From positions 94,459 through 158,458 of the forward strand of contig JAHDSQ010000001.1 in NCBI GenBank assembly GCA_018432615.1: 64,000 nucleotides of DNA, in the 5' to 3' direction. Position 1 is the stretch's first letter; every line of letters starts with the position of its first letter. The notes under the pieces were generated by a model. That model had not been told where the DNA came from. It saw nothing but the letters and a program-made list of their open reading frames with translations, and ran no database searches. A program made the translations under genes and the position numbers. Positions 60,291-64,000 of this stretch are shown in pieces. The stretch comes from Clostridia bacterium. Lineage in GTDB: Bacteria > Bacillota > Peptococcia > DRI-13 > SM3-B62.

Positions 60291-62417
60291 TTACATGCTT
60301 ACCTCGTCGAGTTGATAGAGGTTATATTGCTTAATGATGTTGATGAGCTTCAGCGGGTACTTGGAATCTGTCGCGTATCCGCACCTTCTCAAGGTCCAAG
60401 CGCCCAGGGTGTAATCATTCATGACTTCCCTGAAGGGACCGTATCTGTCCTTAAGCAAGAGGAGGTCCTTGTGGTCGTCCCAGCTATCTTCCGCCTGCTG
60501 ATAGGCCCTAAAGGCTGCGTCTACGCGGAAGGTATTGCCGTTGTATTCTTCCCAGGTGTTGGAGGTTACCGAGCCCGCGGGACCCTGTCCCTTGATGCCA
60601 AAGATGTTGTTAGAGAACTTCCCGGTGTACTTATCCACCGGTGTACTTTGTCCCCAGCCCGTTTCCAGGATGGCTTGCGCAGCCTGCAAGGCCGCAGACA
60701 TGCCGGTTTTCTGCTGGGATTTAACGGCTAATTGAGAAACAAAGCTCAGGAAGCTGTCTTTTTCCATCAGGGGCTTGGCGGTATAAGTAGTGCCCAGGTA
60801 AAAGCGAATGGGAATTGTTTCGCTATTAATTACCTGTCCCGTATTCGTTCTTCCTGTAGCCTGGATGAGCCAGTTGCCTCCATCCGCGCTTGTTGGTGTA
60901 TAGGAAAATTCTGCGGAAGGATCATTTCCGGAAGCGATAACTCTTTTTGCTCCGGTCTGCGGATTGATCAGCAGGTACTCGATACTGCTGAGTTCGACAT
61001 TAGCGATTGATTTCAGTTTAACCGTGTCTGTCAATACCTGATTGGGACCGACGGTTTGTAAAAGCAGCTTGGGGGTACTCGTTACATTTACTGTGACGCT
61101 TTCTGTCAGATGAGTATTACCTCCCGTGTCCTTGACTCTGGCCGACAGCTCCCATGTTCCGGCCTGCTCCGGTTCGGGAAACCAAGTGCTGCCTGAATAA
61201 CCATCCGCCGGAGCGATGATTTCCACCTTTCCGGTGGCCGTGTTTTTCAGCAGGTATTCGGTCATAGTGACGGGATAATTCCTCCAGACCCAAAGGGTAA
61301 CAGGCTTGTTAATTGTTGATCCTGCTGAGACTCCGCGGAATTCTTGCTTTTTAGGGACTTCCACCGCCAGCGAAACCGAAGGGCTGCTGAAGGCACGACC
61401 CAAACTGTCGTAAGCTATGGCCCGGATATTGGTAGCGGCGTTATCGGCAGGTTCCGGCGACCATTGGTAAGGGCCGTCCGGATCCACTTCATCTGTGATC
61501 GTGATTTTTCCTGTTTTATGGTTGGTGAATTCATATTTTATGTATTCTGCTAAAAAGTTAGTGTTGGACCTAATACTAACAGTATCGGCAACGGTCTGTC
61601 CGTTTACTATCCCTGTTAAACTGACTTGCGGTGTGACTGCCATATTCACCGGGTAAGCGCATCCGGCCAGGAAATTGCCGCTGTTATCGTAAAGGGAGGC
61701 TGCGAGAACTTGTTTGCCCTGCTTCGTTGTATCGGGTAACCAGCGATAAGAAGAGGCAAGTTCGGTGCCTCTGGCGATGACAACGCCTTTTCCTGTCTCG
61801 GGTTCGAGAAGGAAAAACCTGATTTCTGCCGCATCGGAGGGCAATGTTCCCGAGAAAGACGCTCTTAGTTCCTGAGTTCCTGTGATAGCTTGTCCCGTCT
61901 GAATATTAGGGATAGTTAAGGCAAAAGTCTGGGTTCCCTCCGGCGGTAGGGAAGAGTTGACATATACCGTTCTGCTTGCGTCGTCCCATTTTACTTCTAC
62001 CCCCAGGGCATTACTAATCAACCGCAAGGGGACAAAGGTGCGATTATCTATGATTTGAGGCGGAACATCAGTAACCCCTAATGCTGCTCCGTCTGCTTGG
62101 TAATCAACCATACGATTGTCGATCCGTAGACGGACGAAACGTTCTCCCTTGGCAATTATTACGTTTCTTTCAGCCTCCAGCCATTCCACTTGGGCCTTAA
62201 GGGACTCGGAAACAAGCCGTACCGGTATCAAGGTTCGACCATTTTTAATAACCGGTTGAGGCGATGATGTTACTTCCACCCCGTCAATTACCAGCCTTAT
62301 ACCGGCAGCCTCAATATCCGAAGAAGCTATTCCCAGTGTCAGGATAAGGGCCATCATCGGTACAAGCAGTACTTTTACTTTCCTTGAAGAGAAAAAACTT
62401 TTAAAGATCATCAGCAT
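60291..62417 (-). CDS. Copper amine oxidase N-domain / glucosaminidase cell wall protein
   Basis: A 708-residue exported protein. The ATG at 62417 follows AGAGGAGGG by five bases and is followed by a signal peptide (KVLLVPMMALILTLGIASSDIEAAG). A copper amine oxidase-like N-terminal domain comes next, with the paired motifs KNGRTLIPVRLVSESLKAQVEW and DNRTFVPLRLISNALGVEVKW; this is a surface-binding module in clostridia, not an oxidase. Several beta-sandwich repeats follow, each with a TGK/TGA...EYLL and W-P pattern. The last 150 residues form a glucosaminidase domain with the catalytic Glu in AQAILETGWGQS and NIFGIKG. It probably cleaves peptidoglycan glycan strands. The lipoprotein gene lies just upstream on the same strand. 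Confidence 0.88.
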   Translation of the reverse strand: MLMIFKSFFSSRKVKVLLVPMMALILTLGIASSDIEAAGIRLVIDGVEVTSSPQPVIKNGRTLIPVRLVSESLKAQVEWLEAERNVIIAKGERFVRLRIDNRMVDYQADGAALGVTDVPPQIIDNRTFVPLRLISNALGVEVKWDDASRTVYVNSSLPPEGTQTFALTIPNIQTGQAITGTQELRASFSGTLPSDAAEIRFFLLEPETGKGVVIARGTELASSYRWLPDTTKQGKQVLAASLYDNSGNFLAGCAYPVNMAVTPQVSLTGIVNGQTVADTVSIRSNTNFLAEYIKYEFTNHKTGKITITDEVDPDGPYQWSPEPADNAATNIRAIAYDSLGRAFSSPSVSLAVEVPKKQEFRGVSAGSTINKPVTLWVWRNYPVTMTEYLLKNTATGKVEIIAPADGYSGSTWFPEPEQAGTWELSARVKDTGGNTHLTESVTVNVTSTPKLLLQTVGPNQVLTDTVKLKSIANVELSSIEYLLINPQTGAKRVIASGNDPSAEFSYTPTSADGGNWLIQATGRTNTGQVINSETIPIRFYLGTTYTAKPLMEKDSFLSFVSQLAVKSQQKTGMSAALQAAQAILETGWGQSTPVDKYTGKFSNNIFGIKGQGPAGSVTSNTWEEYNGNTFRVDAAFRAYQQAEDSWDDHKDLLLLKDRYGPFREVMNDYTLGAWTLRRCGYATDSKYPLKLINIIKQYNLYQLDEVSM

Positions 62418-62538
62418 CACACCCTCCTCTTTGAAATCATCATACCCTATATTGACGATTAGGGGGAGGGGTTTGTTCCCAATGTAATTATTTGGCAGAT
62501 CTGCAATGCAGTCCACAATTTGATCCCCTTAAGCTTAA

Positions 62539-63783
62539 TCAGATTATATATTCAGAAAAACGATTAATTCTTAAATGATAGATAGAATTATTATCGTTAT
62601 CAATATAGTATTCGATAAAGCAATCTGGATTTGAATATCCGCTTGTATAGTTTGCGAAATTTTTAAGTTGTATATTTATATCAATTAACGCCTTCATTTC
62701 ACCTTGCTGATTATATAACAAGTAATCTCCTTCAAGCCCTGGTTTTTTAAAAACAAAATAGGGTTTCCCGGCGATTTGCCTCATGCATTGAAATAGAGGC
62801 GTGGAGTATCCGTATTGTTTTCGGTTTATATCAGTCATGGCATATTGCTGTAAAACATGTTGAACGGGATCAAAGCAATAAACATAGGTTAAATCCTTGT
62901 CTATACTATATTGTGAAAAGGCAAAAGTATGGTTGTCAATATATTCCATGGTGGGGAAGACAATAGTCTCTATTTCAGTGAGATCTGTCTGATTTTTATC
63001 AGCATACAAAAAGGTACCGCCTTCTTTATCAACGGACATTTCTTTTACGATAATAATTTTGTCATTTATTTTGAAATCTAAAAGCTGTTTTCCGCCAAAT
63101 AACGTTGTACATTGTCCGTTTTCAAATTTCATTAAACATCCCGTGGCTGTAGAAATATTGTGGGCTAAAAAATAAAACTTGGAGTCACTTATGAAACAAA
63201 ATTCTTCACGTGTTTCATAATAAACGGCTTCTCGTTGATAAGTTTTGGCTTTTTCTGTTATGTCATAAAAGGTATCAAATGTTTCATTTCTTAAATCAAA
63301 GCTAATCATCTGTAGCCCTGTGTTAAGTATCAAATAGTTTTTATCGACCCAATATGGTTTCGTGGTATAAATAAACTGTTCTTGTGTTTCAGGGGATTTT
63401 GCATCAATGAAAGGAGAAGAAAAAACTTGCTTTCCTTTCCAGTCCCACATAGTGAGATTTGAAACATGGTAATTATTTTCACTTATATAAAGATTGTGCA
63501 ACCCTTTATCTACTACAACGATGCCTTGTTCAAAAAGATATAGTTTATAATCCTCTGGCAAGCGGTCTTCAGGTAGAGTTATTTCCTTACGCAAGCGGTT
63601 CTTTAAATCAATAATGCGAATTACATTCTTATCAGGTATAGCCAGCAACCGCCCTTCGTCTAACCATAGTTCATTTCCGCCATCTTGGCGATAATATGTA
63701 TCAGAAGTAGCGCAGGAAGTCGCTAAAAATAATACTCCGCAAAAAAGAATGATTAACAAAATACCTGCTTTTTTTGTGTTCAT
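62539..63783 (-). CDS. Lipoprotein with beta-propeller-like repeats
   Basis: A 414-residue lipoprotein of unknown function. The signal peptide (AGILLIILFCGVLFLATSC) ends in a lipobox ATSC. The mature part is rich in short strands and aromatic residues (LWLDEGRLLAIPDKNVIRIIDL, NYLILNTGLQMISFDLRNETF, YVYCFDPVQHVLQQYAMTD), in the style of WD/PQQ-like propellers. The ATG at 63783 follows AAAGGA; an earlier ATG at 63801 is less well placed. It lies upstream of the glucosaminidase gene with 121 bases between. Confidence 0.7.
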   Translation of the reverse strand: MNTKKAGILLIILFCGVLFLATSCATSDTYYRQDGGNELWLDEGRLLAIPDKNVIRIIDLKNRLRKEITLPEDRLPEDYKLYLFEQGIVVVDKGLHNLYISENNYHVSNLTMWDWKGKQVFSSPFIDAKSPETQEQFIYTTKPYWVDKNYLILNTGLQMISFDLRNETFDTFYDITEKAKTYQREAVYYETREEFCFISDSKFYFLAHNISTATGCLMKFENGQCTTLFGGKQLLDFKINDKIIIVKEMSVDKEGGTFLYADKNQTDLTEIETIVFPTMEYIDNHTFAFSQYSIDKDLTYVYCFDPVQHVLQQYAMTDINRKQYGYSTPLFQCMRQIAGKPYFVFKKPGLEGDYLLYNQQGEMKALIDINIQLKNFANYTSGYSNPDCFIEYYIDNDNNSIYHLRINRFSEYII

Positions 63784-63819
63784 TTTATTTTTTCCTTTCA
63801 TGCTTTAAAGATAATAACG

Positions 63820-63854
63820 TAGTACCAAGAAAGATATTATCTCTCTTGGTACTA
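63820..63854. repeat. Near-perfect 35-bp palindrome
   Basis: TAGTACCAAGA and TCTTGGTACTA enclose AGATA-t-TATCT, so the whole 35 bases pair except one A-C mismatch and the centre base. It lies between the lipoprotein gene and the transposase remnant. It may be an insertion-sequence end, a terminator or an operator. Confidence 0.8.
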
Positions 63855-63870
63855 AAAAACTAGTACATTG

Positions 63871-64000
63871 TTAACTCTTAAACTGTGGATATAGTCGCTT
63901 CAATTTTATGCGAGCATCGTCTGTTTTGAACTGCCAGTCGACACCCTTTTGAATCAAATTTCTCTGAGTTTCCCATTCAGCCAGTTCCATGTTTAAGTCA
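63871..64000 (-). CDS. C-terminal end of an IS630-type transposase (partial)
   Basis: The minus-strand frame is open from the window edge to a TAA at 63871 and encodes 42 residues, including NLIQKGVDWQFKTDDARIKL followed by KRLYP. The WQF-T-DARIKLKRLYP ending is, from memory, characteristic of IS630-like transposases. The rest of the gene is outside the window, so completeness cannot be judged. Confidence 0.6.
   Translation of the reverse strand, partial: DLNMELAEWETQRNLIQKGVDWQFKTDDARIKLKRLYPQFKS

Noticed and set aside
62418..62516. Upstream extension of the glucosaminidase gene to 62516.
   Set aside because: It would put 33 residues before the signal peptide and include the AGAGGAGGG ribosome site in the coding sequence.

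Overview
The window looks like a chromosomal segment of an endospore-forming, Clostridia-type Firmicute, probably a Peptococcales/Desulfotomaculum-like anaerobe. This rests on strong AGGAGG Shine-Dalgarno sites with many GTG/TTG starts, an alpha/beta small acid-soluble spore protein, LonB next to LonA, a clpP-clpX-lonB-lonA-engB order, and an Fe-S lactate-utilisation (LUD/CCG) pair. The species cannot be fixed from sequence alone.

Region 1 (1-36802) is a trans-acyltransferase modular polyketide synthase. Three giant genes (the first cut by the window edge, ending 20370; then 20372-32104 and 32106-35543) carry eight ketosynthases, seven dehydratases, seven ketoreductases, one C-methyltransferase and ten acyl carrier proteins with an intact DS serine or a recognisable Ser-less derivative, plus one further degenerate ACP. 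There is no AT, ER or thioesterase in cis. Each KS with a following linker ends in the LPTYPF post-KS motif typical of AT-less modules. Two modules are split between polypeptides (DH//KR and KS0//DH). The last two KSs lack the His of HGTGT, so they should not elongate. The domain order predicts a conjugated polyene with one C-methyl branch. An MFS exporter gene overlaps the end of the third PKS gene.

Region 2 (36832-39977) holds a LutB-LutA fusion protein and a second LUD-domain protein, in the same direction with no visible terminator before them. Region 3 (40064-45537) carries a zinc-ribbon/DUF2007-like protein, an SH3b-AMIN-amidase cell wall hydrolase, a UPF0316 membrane protein, glutamate racemase, RNase PH and the RdgB house-cleaning pyrophosphatase. 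A tRNA cluster (Arg-His-Gln-Lys-Leu) follows at 45620-46062 behind a near-consensus promoter.

Region 4 (46227-54744) is a protein quality-control block: trigger factor, ClpP, ClpX, LonB, Lon and the ribosome-assembly GTPase EngB, with a spore protein gene on the opposite strand. Region 5 (54763-64000) is accessory. It holds an S24/LexA-like repressor with its own perfect palindromic operator, an orphan NMT1-like binding protein, a small HTH protein, a TIGR04086-like membrane protein and a compact locus that reads as a type I toxin-antitoxin pair (24-residue hydrophobic peptide, Shine-Dalgarno sequestered in a hairpin, convergent antisense RNA with its own promoter and terminator). Next come a Phd-Uma2 fusion, a structured leader RNA before an ECF transporter S component, a P-loop kinase, a copper-amine-oxidase-N/glucosaminidase cell wall protein, a lipoprotein and the C-terminal end of an apparent IS630-type transposase at the window edge.
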